A stretch of 64,000 bases of DNA from Ruegeria profundi (GTDB lineage Bacteria; Pseudomonadota; Alphaproteobacteria; Rhodobacterales; Rhodobacteraceae): positions 306,102 to 370,101 of the forward strand of contig NZ_LQBP01000005.1 of assembly GCF_001507545.1 (NCBI RefSeq). Direction: 5' to 3'. This document shows positions 25,263 to 35,117 of this stretch, piece after piece; position 1 is the first letter of the stretch, and the number at the start of each line of letters is the position of its first letter. The position numbers were made by a program, and so were the translations under genes. The notes beneath the pieces are model-generated. The model worked only from the letters and a program-made list of their open reading frames with translations, was not told where the DNA came from and searched no databases.

Positions 25263-26836
25263 GCCTGTTGGATGTCAAAAACCTCAACGTCTCGTTTCGG
25301 CAGGACGGGCAGGTCAGCGCGGCGGTAAAAGGTGTTTCGTTTACTGTCGACCGGGGGGAGACGGTTGCCCTTGTGGGGGAATCCGGGTCGGGTAAATCGG
25401 TTACAGCCCTGTCGACGGTTTCCCTTTTGGGTGACAGCGCCATCGTCGAAGGTTCGGCCACATATGACGGCCACGAGATGATCGGCGCGTCCGAAGACAA
25501 GCTGATGGAAGTGCGGGGCAACGATATCAGCTTTATCTTCCAAGAGCCGATGACCTCGCTCAACCCGCTGCACACGATCCAAAAGCAGATGGCCGAGTCA
25601 CTGGCCCTGCACCAGGGTCTGACCGGTGACGCGGCGCGCGAAAGAATTGTCGAGCTGCTGACTAAGGTCGGCATCCGTGACCCTCGGGAGCGTTTGGACA
25701 GCTATCCGCACCAGCTTTCGGGCGGGCAACGGCAGCGTGTGATGATTGCCATGGCGCTGGCCAATAAGCCCGATATTCTGATCGCTGATGAACCCACCAC
25801 CGCGCTGGACGTGACGATTCAGGCGCAAATCCTGAACCTACTGGCCGAGCTTCAAAAATCCGAAAACATGGGAATGCTCTTTATCACGCACGATCTGGGT
25901 ATCGTGCGGCGTATCGCGGACCGGGTTTGCGTGATGAAAGATGGCGAGATTGTCGAAACCGGCGCGACGGCTGAAATCTTCAACAACCCGCAGCACCCCT
26001 ACACTCGCAAACTGCTGGGTGCTGAACCTTCGGGTCATCCCGATCCCGTGGCATCGAACGCGGAAGAGATCGCCCGAACAGAAAACCTCAAGGTCTGGTT
26101 TCCGATCCAGCGGGGGTTTTTGAAACGGACTGTCGGTTACGTCAAAGCGGTGAATGATGCCACGCTAAGCGTGCGGGCGGGCGAGACGCTGGGTATTGTT
26201 GGGGAAAGCGGCTCTGGCAAGACAACTCTGGCGCTGGCGATCATGCGGCTGATCGCGTCTGAGGGCGGTATCACCTTCCGTGATCAGGACGTGCGACGCT
26301 GGTCCACACGGGAACTGCGCCGATTGCGCAAGGATATGCAGATCGTGTTTCAGGACCCGTTCGGCAGCCTCAGCCCGCGTATGACGTGCCAGCAGATCAT
26401 TGCCGAAGGGTTGGCGATCCACAATGTCGATCCTCATCGCGCCCCGCGTGAATTGGTGGCCGAGGTGATGACCGAGGTTGGCCTGGACCCGGCGGCGATG
26501 GATCGCTATCCGCACGAGTTCTCGGGCGGGCAGCGTCAGCGTATCGCTATCGCACGCGCCATGGTATTGCGGCCCAAGCTGTTGGTTCTGGATGAACCGA
26601 CCAGCGCACTGGACATGACGGTACAAGTTCAGATTGTTGATCTGCTGCGCGACCTGCAACGGAAATACGGGCTGGCCTATTTGTTCATCAGCCACGATCT
26701 GAAAGTTGTGCGTGCCATGTCGCACAAGGTGATCGTCATGCGTAATGGCGACGTTATCGAAATGGGCGCGGCGGAGGATCTGTTTGAAAACGCCCAGACT
26801 GATTATACCCGCGAACTGATCGCGGCGGCGGGCTGA
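25259..26836 (+). CDS. yejF: ABC transporter ATP-binding protein YejF (two fused ATPase domains)
   Basis: 525-residue protein with tandem nucleotide-binding domains. The first has Walker [10 protein letters not shown], signature LSGGQRQRV and Walker [10 protein letters not shown]. The second has [18 protein letters not shown] and LLVLDEPTS. An oligopeptide/dipeptide-type extension with HPYTRKLL follows the first domain. It energises YejBE. The start overlaps the yejE stop. Confidence 0.95.
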   Translation: MSLLDVKNLNVSFRQDGQVSAAVKGVSFTVDRGETVALVGESGSGKSVTALSTVSLLGDSAIVEGSATYDGHEMIGASEDKLMEVRGNDISFIFQEPMTSLNPLHTIQKQMAESLALHQGLTGDAARERIVELLTKVGIRDPRERLDSYPHQLSGGQRQRVMIAMALANKPDILIADEPTTALDVTIQAQILNLLAELQKSENMGMLFITHDLGIVRRIADRVCVMKDGEIVETGATAEIFNNPQHPYTRKLLGAEPSGHPDPVASNAEEIARTENLKVWFPIQRGFLKRTVGYVKAVNDATLSVRAGETLGIVGESGSGKTTLALAIMRLIASEGGITFRDQDVRRWSTRELRRLRKDMQIVFQDPFGSLSPRMTCQQIIAEGLAIHNVDPHRAPRELVAEVMTEVGLDPAAMDRYPHEFSGGQRQRIAIARAMVLRPKLLVLDEPTSALDMTVQVQIVDLLRDLQRKYGLAYLFISHDLKVVRAMSHKVIVMRNGDVIEMGAAEDLFENAQTDYTRELIAAAG

Positions 26837-26847
26837 ACCCAGCCCGC
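26828..26847. terminator. Hairpin between convergent yejF and EF-G-like gene
   Basis: GCGGGCTG (26828-26835), loop AACC, CAGCCCGC (26840-26847); it contains the yejF stop. It is a stable 8-bp stem placed where both convergent transcripts end, but it lacks a T-run, so termination may need Rho. Confidence 0.45.
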
Positions 26848-26856
26848 GCCATTCGG

Positions 26857-28785
26857 TCAGGCATTAGCGCTTTCACGCGTTGCGGTTTTTGGCACTGGCC
26901 CGCGCAACTCTTCGTAGTGATCAAAGCTCAGCTTGACCCAGCCGGTGCCGCGCGTTGCGCTGGCAAGGGTCCGGTGAAGCTCATCCTCGGCCACGGCGGG
27001 CAGTTGGGCATTGAAAATCTCCCATCCCGACGCATTGGGGTTGCCCTCGAATCCCAGCACCTGCCCTTGCAGCGAACTGATCGTCGGAACGAGATCCCCG
27101 ACAAAATCCGAAGGCAGGTGGATTTCGGCGCTCAGAATCGGTTGCAGAACCACGGGTTTGGCTTGCGGCAAGGCTTCGCGCACGGCGTTCTTGCCAGCAG
27201 TACGGAAGGCATAGTCTGAGCTGTCCACATTGTGGTGCTTACCGTCGCTGAGTGTCACCTTCACGTCGACCACGGGGAAGCCCTCGGGTCCCTGCGCCAG
27301 CGCGTCTTTGGCGCCGTGTTCGACCGACGGGATGTAATTCTTGGGTACCGCGCCGCCCTTGACGATTTCTTCGAACTGAAACCCCGATCCGCGTGGCATC
27401 GGCGCGACCGAAATCACCACGTCGGCAAACTGCCCCGCGCCGCCAGATTGCTTGCGGTGGCGGTGACGGTGTTCGACAGGTGCACGGATGGTTTCGCGAT
27501 AGGCAGTTGCGACCGGATCGGCCAGTATCTCAATTCCGAAATCCTCGGCCAGTTTCGCGGTGACGCGGCGCATATGCTGCGGTCCCTGTGATCCCAATAT
27601 GGCGTGTCCGCTCAGTTCATCCTGCGCCAAATGAAGACCTGGGTCGATCTCGGCCAGACGTGTCAGCGCGTTGGACAGGCGCACGTCATCGCGTTCATGC
27701 GCTGGTGAAACGATTTGTCGATGCGCGACCGGATGCGATGCGGCCCATTCCGGTAGCGGGGTCGAAGATGCGCTGTCATACAGGTTTCCGGGGTTCAGGT
27801 GATCGGACTTGACTGCAAGCCCGATTTGCCCGGCGGGCAGTTCGGCGATCTGCGTTTTGGCATCCAGAGTAGTCAGGTTGCCGACGGTCTCGCCCCCAAG
27901 GCTTTCATGCGCTTTCACGCCCTCACCAAGGCCGCGCAGAACGACAATCTTGCCGATGTGTTTTTTCACATCCGCGAACCCGGCGATGGCTCGGGCGTTT
28001 TCGGCAGCCTCATCGCGCCCGGCCGCAATGTCGAACTCCGGGGCTTCGTGCCGCAGCGCTTTCATCAGGCGGGTCAAGCCGTTACCGTGGCTGGCCGCGC
28101 CCAAGCAGGCAGGGATCAGTTGCTGGTTTTGCATGACCTGCGCGGCCAGGTCATAGACTTCGGCGCTGGGGGGCCGCTTGTCTTCGATCAATTGCTCTAA
28201 CAGGTGGTCGTCGAAATCCGACAGGGTTTCCAGCAACTCGGTGCGGGCCTCCTGTTCGCGGTCTTCAACCGATTGCGGAAGCTCGATAAGGGCCGAGGGT
28301 TGCCCTTCCTGATATTTCCAGGCCCGTTCAGATATAAGATCGACCGCACCGATGATCGCGTCACCTTCGCGGATCGGAACTTGCCGCAGGGCAATGTGAT
28401 GGGTGCAATAGGTCTGCAAGGCCGCGATGATGTCACGGATTCGCCCGTTAGGGTTGTCCATTCGGTTGATGAACAGAAAGCAGGGGATGCCCGCCTCTTC
28501 AACCAGGCGCAGATATGGGGCGCACAGGACTGCGGCGTTTGGATCGGGCGGAACAACAACCACCGCCGCGTCAGAGATCGCCATGGCCGGTCCGACATAC
28601 GCCAGATTGTCGCCGCCGCCATCCACGTCAACGGCGCACCAAGGCTCTCCCAAGTAAGAAAAACCGTGCAAATGCACGGTTCCTGATACGTCGAATGTGG
28701 TGGGTCGGTCATCTAGGCGGCTGATCGCCTCGACCAGGGTTGTTTTGCCCGATTGGCTGGGGCCGAGGACGGTGAAAACGCGCAT
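26857..28785 (-). CDS. Divergent EF-G-like protein with degenerate GTPase motifs
   Basis: 642 residues from ATG 28785. The N-terminus has a P-loop (LGPSQSGKTT) but the switch I RGITI motif is missing, the DTPGH motif is replaced by DVDGGGD, and the NKxD motif reads NRMD. Domains II to V are recognisable: domain IV has PVEHRHRHRKQSGGAGQFAD and GGAVPKNYIPSVEHG, closely paralleling the canonical fusA at 61724-63841. So it has the EF-G body with an atypical GTPase. Commonly annotated as elongation factor G, but a role in ribosome recycling, stress rescue or as a non-GTPase ribosome ligand is equally possible. It stands alone on the strand, convergent with yejF. Confidence 0.85.
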   Translation of the reverse strand: MRVFTVLGPSQSGKTTLVEAISRLDDRPTTFDVSGTVHLHGFSYLGEPWCAVDVDGGGDNLAYVGPAMAISDAAVVVVPPDPNAAVLCAPYLRLVEEAGIPCFLFINRMDNPNGRIRDIIAALQTYCTHHIALRQVPIREGDAIIGAVDLISERAWKYQEGQPSALIELPQSVEDREQEARTELLETLSDFDDHLLEQLIEDKRPPSAEVYDLAAQVMQNQQLIPACLGAASHGNGLTRLMKALRHEAPEFDIAAGRDEAAENARAIAGFADVKKHIGKIVVLRGLGEGVKAHESLGGETVGNLTTLDAKTQIAELPAGQIGLAVKSDHLNPGNLYDSASSTPLPEWAASHPVAHRQIVSPAHERDDVRLSNALTRLAEIDPGLHLAQDELSGHAILGSQGPQHMRRVTAKLAEDFGIEILADPVATAYRETIRAPVEHRHRHRKQSGGAGQFADVVISVAPMPRGSGFQFEEIVKGGAVPKNYIPSVEHGAKDALAQGPEGFPVVDVKVTLSDGKHHNVDSSDYAFRTAGKNAVREALPQAKPVVLQPILSAEIHLPSDFVGDLVPTISSLQGQVLGFEGNPNASGWEIFNAQLPAVAEDELHRTLASATRGTGWVKLSFDHYEELRGPVPKTATRESANA

Positions 28786-28884
28786 GAGTGCTGTCCCTCT
28801 TTCAAATTGCAGTTCGACTGCACGGAAGGGATAGCCGTGCACGGATGCGCCGGCGCTTTGCCTGTTACTCGGCCTGCCTCAGCC

Positions 28885-28903
28885 GTGGGCGAGGTTCGCC
28901 CAC
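28885..28903. other. Hairpin in spacer between hemN and EF-G-like gene
   Basis: GTGGGCGA (28885-28892), loop GGT, TCGCCCAC (28896-28903): a perfect 8-bp stem in the 173-base spacer downstream of hemN. There is no T-run; it could protect the hemN mRNA 3' end or be part of the next gene's leader. Confidence 0.45.
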
Positions 28904-28958
28904 CCTGTAAGTGTGCGGATAACGGACCCACCGCGTCAAGCCCTGACATGCCGTCGGG

Positions 28959-30314
28959 TCAGATGGCTGAGCTGTGACCAGCTTTGCTGAGATCGTAAGA
29001 GTCAAAGCTGCGGGCGATCATACGGGTCAGCGGGCGCGCCTCGGGCGGGATGAACAACCCGTCCTCGGTGATCCGAAGCAGCCCGTCAAAGGCTGCGTTG
29101 GCCTTCTGATACATGCCCTGCAACTCGGTCTCGGTAATGTCGTGGTCGCGAAGAATCTCGGCGCTGTTGATCTGGAAGTCGCACATCAATGCCTCGATCA
29201 ACCGGGCGCGCAGGACGTCTTGCCCCTTGAATACGTGCCCGCGCGAGGTCGAGAACCGTCCTTCGCGGATAGCCTTCGTGTGTACCGATGTCGCAGGTGC
29301 GTTCTGTGCATAGCCCTGCGGAAAGCGTGAGATCGAACTTGCCCCGACGCCGATCAGAACCTCGGAACGATCGTCGGTATAGCCCTGGAAGTTCCTTTTA
29401 AGCCGCCCCGCCTTAAGTGCATGGGTCAGGCCATCATCCTGCGTGGCAAAATGGTCGATTCCGATCTCGACATAGTTGTCCCACATAAACAGACGGCGGG
29501 CGGTGTCGAACAGGTCCAGCCGCTGCTCGGGTGTAGGCAGGGCGTCTGACGGGATCAATTGCTGTCGTTTTGCCATCCATGGCACATGCGCATACCCGTA
29601 CAACGCAACCCGGTCGGGGGTGAGAGATAACAGCTTCTGCACACTTTCTGTCATGCGCGCCTTGGTCTGATGCGGCAAGCCGTACAAGATATCTGCGTTC
29701 AGGCTGGTGATCCCACGGGCGCGGATCATGTCAACAGCCTTGCGCGTGATGTCATAGCTTTGGATGCGGCCGATAGTCTGTTGTATCTTATCGTCGAAGT
29801 CCTGCACCCCGATCGAGGCCCGGTTCATGCCGACCTCGGCCAACACATCCAGGCGGGATTCGTCGATCTCGTTCGGATCAATTTCGACAGAGAACTCGGC
29901 ATTCGGTCCCAGCGGCACCACGTCAAGGATACGCGTCGCAAGATCGAGCATCAAATCGGGGTTCAGAAGGGTTGGTGTGCCGCCGCCCCAATGCAACCGC
30001 GACAGCGCTACGCCCTCTGGCAGGCGAGCGGCCAATAGATCAAGCTCGGCCTTAAGCACGTCTACATAGGCAATTACCGGGTTGTCCGTTTGGGTTCCCT
30101 GCGTCCGGCAGGCGCAGAACCAGCATAACCTGCGGCAAAACGGGATGTGGATATAAAGCGATACCTCGCTTCCCGGTTTGATCCCGGAAATCCAGTCGCC
30201 AAAAAGACCTGACCCCACGTCATTGCTGAAGTGGGGTGCGGTGGGATAGCTTGTATAACGCGGGACTTTCGCGTCAAATAGTCCAAGCTTTGCCAATTGT
30301 GGTTTCACTATCAT
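28959..30314 (-). CDS. hemN: Oxygen-independent coproporphyrinogen III oxidase
   Basis: 451-residue radical SAM enzyme making protoporphyrinogen IX without oxygen. The cluster motif is C60-x3-C64-x2-C67-x-C69, the CxxxCxxCxC pattern specific to HemN, within YIHIPFCRRLCWFCAC. GGGTPT (SAM-binding) and the C-terminal HemN domain are present. It is divergent from fnrL, with a shared FNR box 36-49 bases upstream, so heme synthesis is probably induced when oxygen falls. Confidence 0.96.
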   Translation of the reverse strand: MIVKPQLAKLGLFDAKVPRYTSYPTAPHFSNDVGSGLFGDWISGIKPGSEVSLYIHIPFCRRLCWFCACRTQGTQTDNPVIAYVDVLKAELDLLAARLPEGVALSRLHWGGGTPTLLNPDLMLDLATRILDVVPLGPNAEFSVEIDPNEIDESRLDVLAEVGMNRASIGVQDFDDKIQQTIGRIQSYDITRKAVDMIRARGITSLNADILYGLPHQTKARMTESVQKLLSLTPDRVALYGYAHVPWMAKRQQLIPSDALPTPEQRLDLFDTARRLFMWDNYVEIGIDHFATQDDGLTHALKAGRLKRNFQGYTDDRSEVLIGVGASSISRFPQGYAQNAPATSVHTKAIREGRFSTSRGHVFKGQDVLRARLIEALMCDFQINSAEILRDHDITETELQGMYQKANAAFDGLLRITEDGLFIPPEARPLTRMIARSFDSYDLSKAGHSSAI

Positions 30315-30349
30315 GGCGATACGCTTAGGGGGTGGCTCGCCTGCGTGCT

Positions 30350-30363
30350 TTGACAGAGATCAA
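30350..30363. promoter_or_regulatory. FNR/FnrL box between hemN and fnrL
   Basis: TTGAC-AGAG-ATCAA matches the FNR consensus TTGAT-N4-ATCAA at 9 of 10 positions. It is 12 bases before the fnrL start (repressive position) and 36 bases before the hemN start (activating position on the other strand). Confidence 0.88.
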
Positions 30364-30375
30364 GTGGAAACGTTC

Positions 30376-31119
30376 ATGACACCGATATTTAAGGTCGACC
30401 ATACGAATTGTCAGGACTGCCCCATCCGGCATCGTGCAGTGTGCGCGCACTGTGATGCGGATGAGTTGGAAGAGCTTGAAGAAATTAAATATTATCGAAG
30501 CTTCGAGGCCGGCCAGACGATCATCTGGTCAGGCGACCAAATGAATTTCGTGGGCTCTGTCGTTTCTGGAATCGCCTCTTTGACGCAGACGATGGAAGAC
30601 GGGCGCACTCAGATGGTGGGTCTATTGCTGCCGAGTGATTTCGTCGGGAGACCGGGGCGCGAAATCGCGCCATATGACGTGCAGGCGACAACCGACTTGG
30701 TTATGTGCTGCTTTCGCAAAAAACCCTTTGAAGAACTGATGGGTACGACGCCGCATATCGCGCATCGCTTGTTGCAGATGACATTGGACGAGCTGGATGC
30801 AGCCCGCGAATGGATGTTGGTGCTGGGCCGCAAGACCGCACGCGAGAAAATCGCGAGCCTGCTGTCGATCATCGCGCGTCGCGATGCGTCTATCAGTAAA
30901 AAAGGCAACTCCGGCCCAATCGTGTTTGACTTGCCGCTTACGCGCGAAGCCATGGCGGATTATCTTGGCCTGACACTGGAAACGGTCAGCCGCCAGATAT
31001 CGGCCCTGAAAAAAGATCAGGTTATTTCGCTGCAAGGTAAACGGCACGTCACGATCCCCGATATGGGGCGCCTGATGGAAGAGGCTGGCGATGACTCGGA
31101 CGGCGGGTTCCTGGTATAA
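30376..31119 (+). CDS. fnrL: Oxygen-sensing Crp/Fnr-family regulator FnrL
   Basis: 247 residues from ATG 30376. The N-terminal cysteines C12, C15, C23 and C26, with C111/C112 in the sensor domain, can supply the four ligands of an oxygen-labile [4Fe-4S] cluster. A cyclic-nucleotide-binding-like fold and dimer helix follow. The C-terminal HTH contains LTLETVSRQISALK with the FNR-specific E-x2-SR recognition residues. An earlier in-frame ATG at 30313 would run through the FNR box and is rejected. It probably controls hemN, uspA, ccoNOQP and ccoGHIS, all of which carry FNR boxes here. Confidence 0.94.
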   Translation: MTPIFKVDHTNCQDCPIRHRAVCAHCDADELEELEEIKYYRSFEAGQTIIWSGDQMNFVGSVVSGIASLTQTMEDGRTQMVGLLLPSDFVGRPGREIAPYDVQATTDLVMCCFRKKPFEELMGTTPHIAHRLLQMTLDELDAAREWMLVLGRKTAREKIASLLSIIARRDASISKKGNSGPIVFDLPLTREAMADYLGLTLETVSRQISALKKDQVISLQGKRHVTIPDMGRLMEEAGDDSDGGFLV

Positions 31120-31193
31120 GGCGGTTGGGGCGTGACTGGGGCCACCCGAAATGCTTAACTGGGGTTGAGTGAAGACCACCTCAGGAGCAGGTC

Positions 31194-31445
31194 ATGCAAT
31201 TCACAAGCATACTGGCGATGCTTGTCGTCGGTGCAGTCGCCGGTTGGCTGTCAGGCAAGATCATGGAAGGCCGAGGGTTCGGCCTGATCGGCAACATTAT
31301 CGTTGGTATCGTTGGCGCTTTTCTGGCCGGGCTGATTTTCCCCGCGCTGGGCTTCGCAGTCGGCGGCGGAGTTTTCTCATCCATATTTTTCGCCACCATC
31401 GGGGCGATTATTTTGCTGTTTTTGATCGGGCTGGTGAAGAAGTAA
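31194..31445 (+). CDS. GlsB/YeaQ/YmgE-family small membrane protein
   Basis: 83 residues and almost entirely hydrophobic, with three predicted helices rich in glycine (GAVAGWLSGKIMEGRGFGLI, then IVGIVGAFLAGLIFPALGF, then a C-terminal helix ending VKK). This is the transglycosylase-associated/GlsB family, usually stress-induced. An AGGAG lies 7 bases before ATG. It sits between fnrL and uspA. Confidence 0.88.
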   Translation: MQFTSILAMLVVGAVAGWLSGKIMEGRGFGLIGNIIVGIVGAFLAGLIFPALGFAVGGGVFSSIFFATIGAIILLFLIGLVKK

Positions 31446-31471
31446 AACCGCCCACTTCGTGACGGTTTTAC
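31442..31471. terminator. Hairpin between convergent GlsB-like gene and uspA
   Basis: GTAAAACCG (31442-31450) and CGGTTTTAC (31463-31471) with a 12-base loop. The A- and T-rich arms give a T-tract in both directions, suiting a bidirectional terminator. Confidence 0.65.
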
Positions 31472-31481
31472 GCTGACTGAA

Positions 31482-32321
31482 CTAGTGGGCCAAGAAAACC
31501 GGCACTGGGGATTGTTCCAGCATGTTTCGTGTTGCGCCGCCCAGAATGGCTTCGCGAAAGCGCGAATGTCCATAGGCACCCATTACGATCATGTCCGCCT
31601 CGGTGTCTGTCGCATGCCGGTTCAGGATGTCTGACACACGGGCCATGGTCTTGCTCAATACGTCGATCTCGCATTTCACGCCGTGGCGGGCCAGCATCTG
31701 TGACAGCATTCCGCCCGGGTCCGACCGGTCAGGTCCGTGGCGCGGCGGGTCGATTACCACTATGCGCACCAGGTCAGCCTGGATCAGGAAAGGCAAAGCG
31801 CGACGGATGGCCCGCATCGCCTCGACGCTTTCGTTCCAGCCAAGCAGGATGGTACCGGGGCGTTCAAACGGGGCCACGTCATCCGGAGTGACCAGAACAG
31901 GTGCATGCCCTTCGAACATTGCGGCTTCGATAATGGATTCGGCCTCGGCACCACGGTCTTCGCCATAAGGTTGCGGTAAGATGACAAGGTCTGAGAATCG
32001 TGCGCGATGCGCCACGTGGCGGCCGATATCCGCAATCTGAGCAACGCCGCTTTCGGCGGACCAGCGGGCCCCGGTCTTGCCCAGATACTCCTTCGCGTAG
32101 GTTAGTATTTCCTCAGCCTCGGCGCTTGCGCGGCTAAGAGTCTCTTGCAAAATCAGGGCGTTTGCCCCGGCGTAGTAGTACCCGGTCTGGCTGCGATCGA
32201 CACCCAGACACAGAGCTTCGGCATGCGCATCCTGTGCGCCTGCCAAGGCCACCATCTGCGCCAGTGCCGATCCGCTTTGCTTTGCGTCTGTCATGACTGT
32301 GAGAAGAGATTTGTACGCCAT
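31482..32321 (-). CDS. Tandem-domain universal stress protein
   Basis: 279 residues forming two Usp folds. The second half keeps the ATP-binding signature GAYGHSRFREAILGGATRNM (G-x2-G-x9-G-S/T); the first half lacks it, so one half probably binds nucleotide and the other is structural. It is divergent from ccoNOQP with an FNR box in the 196-base spacer, suggesting induction at low oxygen. Confidence 0.9.
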   Translation of the reverse strand: MAYKSLLTVMTDAKQSGSALAQMVALAGAQDAHAEALCLGVDRSQTGYYYAGANALILQETLSRASAEAEEILTYAKEYLGKTGARWSAESGVAQIADIGRHVAHRARFSDLVILPQPYGEDRGAEAESIIEAAMFEGHAPVLVTPDDVAPFERPGTILLGWNESVEAMRAIRRALPFLIQADLVRIVVIDPPRHGPDRSDPGGMLSQMLARHGVKCEIDVLSKTMARVSDILNRHATDTEADMIVMGAYGHSRFREAILGGATRNMLEQSPVPVFLAH

Positions 32322-32409
32322 TTTGACCTCGTGCCTTTAACGCGTGTCTTGCTGCGGCCCGATGCCTCAGCCGCTGGTCTACGATTGTCATAGAAATCAG
32401 AGTACTGTC

Positions 32410-32423
32410 TTGACACAGATCAA
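32410..32423. promoter_or_regulatory. FNR/FnrL box between universal stress gene and ccoN
   Basis: TTGAC-ACAG-ATCAA, 9 of 10 consensus positions. It is 95 bases before the ccoN ATG, leaving room for a class II promoter with a leader of about 60 bases, and 89 bases before the divergent universal stress gene. Confidence 0.9.
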
Positions 32424-32517
32424 AGCAGCTTCGACGCCTGTCGGACAAAACAACAGCTAGTCAAAAAGGTCCTGCGACACATAATGAACCACGCGGGGCA
32501 TGGCAAAGGGACGCAAT

Positions 32518-34125
32518 ATGTCAAATTACATCAAGCTGATCGTGCTTGGTCTGGTCGTGATTTTTGCCGCGATCGGATCCAACTACGCACGCGATTTGGC
32601 GTATCAGGTGCATGCAATTCTGGTGATGTTGATCGCCGGTGGTTTGTTCATCTGGACGCTTCGAAACACCGATGAGCCAGATATTCTCATAGACCGCTCA
32701 GGTGAATATATGGATGACGTGATCCGCTATGGCGTGATCGCAACCGCATTCTGGGGCGTGGTCGGGTTTCTTGCAGGAACCTTCATTGCGTTTCAGTTGG
32801 CCTTTCCTGTTTTGAACTTTGAATGGGCGCAGGGCTACCTGAACTTTGGCCGCCTGCGCCCGCTGCACACCTCGGCAGTGATTTTTGCATTTGGCGGTAA
32901 CGCCCTGATCGCAACCTCGTTCTATGTGGTGCAGCGCACCAGTGCCGCGCGGTTGTGGGGTGGAAACCTGGCGTGGTTCGTGTTCTGGGGCTATCAACTG
33001 TTCATCGTGCTGGCCGCGACCGGCTATGTACTGGGTGGCACGCAGTCCAAGGAATACGCAGAGCCCGAATGGTATGTTGACCTGTGGCTGACCGTGGTCT
33101 GGGTGGCATACCTGGCCGTGTTCCTGGGAACGATCGTCAAGCGGAAAGAGCCGCATATCTATGTAGCCAACTGGTTCTATCTGGCGTTCATCGTCACCGT
33201 CGCGATGCTGCACCTGGTCAACAATATGACCATTCCGGTCAGCATCTGGGGTTCCAAGTCGGTCATCGTCTGGTCGGGCGTACAGGATGCCATGATCCAG
33301 TGGTGGTATGGCCACAACGCTGTGGGCTTCTTCCTGACCGCCGGCTTTCTGGGTATGATGTATTACTTCATCCCGAAACAGGCCGAGCGTCCGGTCTTCT
33401 CGTACAAGCTGTCGATCATCCACTTCTGGGCGCTGATCTTCCTGTACATCTGGGCTGGCCCGCACCACCTGCACTATACCGCGTTGCCTGACTGGGCCTC
33501 GACGCTCGGCATGGTGTTCTCGATCGTGCTGTGGATGCCGTCCTGGGGTGGTATGATCAATGGTCTGATGACCTTGTCGGGCGCTTGGGACAAGCTGCGT
33601 ACGGACCCGGTGATCCGGATGATGGTAATCTCGGTCGGCTTCTACGGCATGTCCACCTTCGAAGGCCCGATGATGTCGATCCGTGCAGTGAACAGCCTGT
33701 CTCACTATACCGACTGGACCATTGGTCACGTGCATTCGGGCGCGCTGGGCTGGAACGGCATGATCACCTTTGGCGCGCTGTACTTCCTGGTACCTGTCCT
33801 GTGGAAGCGTGAGCGTCTGTACTCGCTGCAAATGGTCAGCTGGCACTTCTGGCTCGCCACTATCGGCATCGTGCTGTACGCGGCGTCGATGTGGGTCACC
33901 GGTATCATGGAAGGTCTGATGTGGCGTGAAGTGGATGCCAACGGTTTCCTCGTGAACTCGTTCGCCGACACCGTGGCTGCCAAGTTCCCGATGTACGTGG
34001 TGCGTGCTCTGGGTGGCGTGCTCTTCGTCGCTGGATCGCTGATCATGTGCTACAACCTGTGGATGACTGTACGGAGAGCGCCGGTCAAAGAAGCCAGCCT
34101 GACCGTCGCGGTCCCGGCTGAATAA
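32518..34125 (+). CDS. ccoN: cbb3-type cytochrome c oxidase subunit I
   Basis: 535-residue catalytic subunit with twelve predicted membrane helices carrying heme b and the heme b3-CuB site. Histidine-bearing segments include [35 protein letters not shown] and [13 protein letters not shown], as expected for C-family heme-copper oxidases. ATG 32518 follows AAGGGACG; a start six codons earlier is less likely. It is the first gene of ccoNOQP and preceded by an FNR box. Confidence 0.97.
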   Translation: MSNYIKLIVLGLVVIFAAIGSNYARDLAYQVHAILVMLIAGGLFIWTLRNTDEPDILIDRSGEYMDDVIRYGVIATAFWGVVGFLAGTFIAFQLAFPVLNFEWAQGYLNFGRLRPLHTSAVIFAFGGNALIATSFYVVQRTSAARLWGGNLAWFVFWGYQLFIVLAATGYVLGGTQSKEYAEPEWYVDLWLTVVWVAYLAVFLGTIVKRKEPHIYVANWFYLAFIVTVAMLHLVNNMTIPVSIWGSKSVIVWSGVQDAMIQWWYGHNAVGFFLTAGFLGMMYYFIPKQAERPVFSYKLSIIHFWALIFLYIWAGPHHLHYTALPDWASTLGMVFSIVLWMPSWGGMINGLMTLSGAWDKLRTDPVIRMMVISVGFYGMSTFEGPMMSIRAVNSLSHYTDWTIGHVHSGALGWNGMITFGALYFLVPVLWKRERLYSLQMVSWHFWLATIGIVLYAASMWVTGIMEGLMWREVDANGFLVNSFADTVAAKFPMYVVRALGGVLFVAGSLIMCYNLWMTVRRAPVKEASLTVAVPAE

Positions 34126-34139
34126 GGAGGGCCGGAGCA

Positions 34140-34868
34140 ATGGCAATTCTCGACAAACATAAAATCCTCGAGACCAACGCGACCCTCCTGCTGATCTTCA
34201 GCTTTCTGGTCGTGACCATCGGTGGCATCGTTCAGATCACCCCGCTGTTCTACCTTGAGAACACCATCGAAGAAGTGGAGGGCATGCGCCCCTACACGCC
34301 TTTGGAAATGGCGGGCCGTGAAATCTATCTGCGCGAAGGCTGCTATGTCTGCCATAGCCAGATGATCCGCCCGATGCGGGACGAGGTTGAGCGTTATGGC
34401 CACTACTCGCTGGCGGCTGAGTCGATGTATGACCATCCGTTCCAGTGGGGGTCCAAGCGTACCGGGCCTGACCTGGCCCGTGTTGGCGGCCGTTACTCGG
34501 ACGACTGGCATGTACGGCACCTGCGGGATGCGCAGTCTGTTGTCCCGGAATCGGTTATGCCGAAATACGGCTTCCTCGAAACGCGGAAGCTGGAGGATAG
34601 GTATATCGGTGACATCATGGCCGCGAATGCGATGGTCGGAACGCCTTATTCCGAGGAAATGCTGGAAAATGCTATGGCTGACCTGCGCGCTCAGGCTGAT
34701 CCCGACAGCGACTACGATGGTCTGCTTGAGCGCTATGGCGAAAACGTCAACGTGCGAAACTTCGACGGTCAGTCAGACCTGACCGAAGCCGACGCGTTGA
34801 TCGCCTATCTGCAAATGTTGGGCACGCTGGTTGACTTCTCGACCTTCACCCCGGACGCGAACCGCTGA
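34140..34868 (+). CDS. ccoO: cbb3-type oxidase monoheme subunit
   Basis: 242 residues: an N-terminal membrane anchor ([18 protein letters not shown]) and a periplasmic cytochrome c domain with [18 protein letters not shown]. The FETR-like segment and the methionine ligand (VMPKYGFL) fit CcoO. It starts 14 bases after ccoN with GGAGG upstream. Confidence 0.97.
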   Translation: MAILDKHKILETNATLLLIFSFLVVTIGGIVQITPLFYLENTIEEVEGMRPYTPLEMAGREIYLREGCYVCHSQMIRPMRDEVERYGHYSLAAESMYDHPFQWGSKRTGPDLARVGGRYSDDWHVRHLRDAQSVVPESVMPKYGFLETRKLEDRYIGDIMAANAMVGTPYSEEMLENAMADLRAQADPDSDYDGLLERYGENVNVRNFDGQSDLTEADALIAYLQMLGTLVDFSTFTPDANR

Positions 34869-34880
34869 CAGGGGGGTGTG

Positions 34881-35117
34881 ATGGAAGAATACACCCTTCT
34901 ACGTCAATTCGCGGACAGCTGGATGTTGCTTGTTTTGTTCGTGTTCTTTGTTGGCATCGTCATCTGGGTTTTTCGCCCCGGTGCCAGCAAGGAATACAAG
35001 GACACGGCCAATATTCCGTTTCGTCATGCAGACGCGCCTGCTTCGCAGCAGGATCAAGATAAAGCCACGCCCCAAGAGGGCGACAAACCCGCCGAGTCCA
35101 AGGAGGCGAGGAAATGA
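34881..35117 (+). CDS. ccoQ: cbb3-type oxidase subunit IV
   Basis: 78 residues with a single helix ([18 protein letters not shown]) followed by [17 protein letters not shown], the standard CcoQ motif, and a longer than usual charged tail. It stabilises the cbb3 complex. A GTG one codon earlier is possible. The stop overlaps the ccoP start (ATGA). Confidence 0.93.
   Translation: MEEYTLLRQFADSWMLLVLFVFFVGIVIWVFRPGASKEYKDTANIPFRHADAPASQQDQDKATPQEGDKPAESKEARK

Noticed and set aside
30313..30375. Longer FnrL with 21 extra N-terminal residues
   Set aside because: The extension would translate through the FNR box and overlap the hemN start; the ATG at 30376 places the cysteines at family-typical positions.
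32698..34146. 482-codon frame opposite ccoN
   Set aside because: Shadow of ccoN; no start context and no plausible domain.
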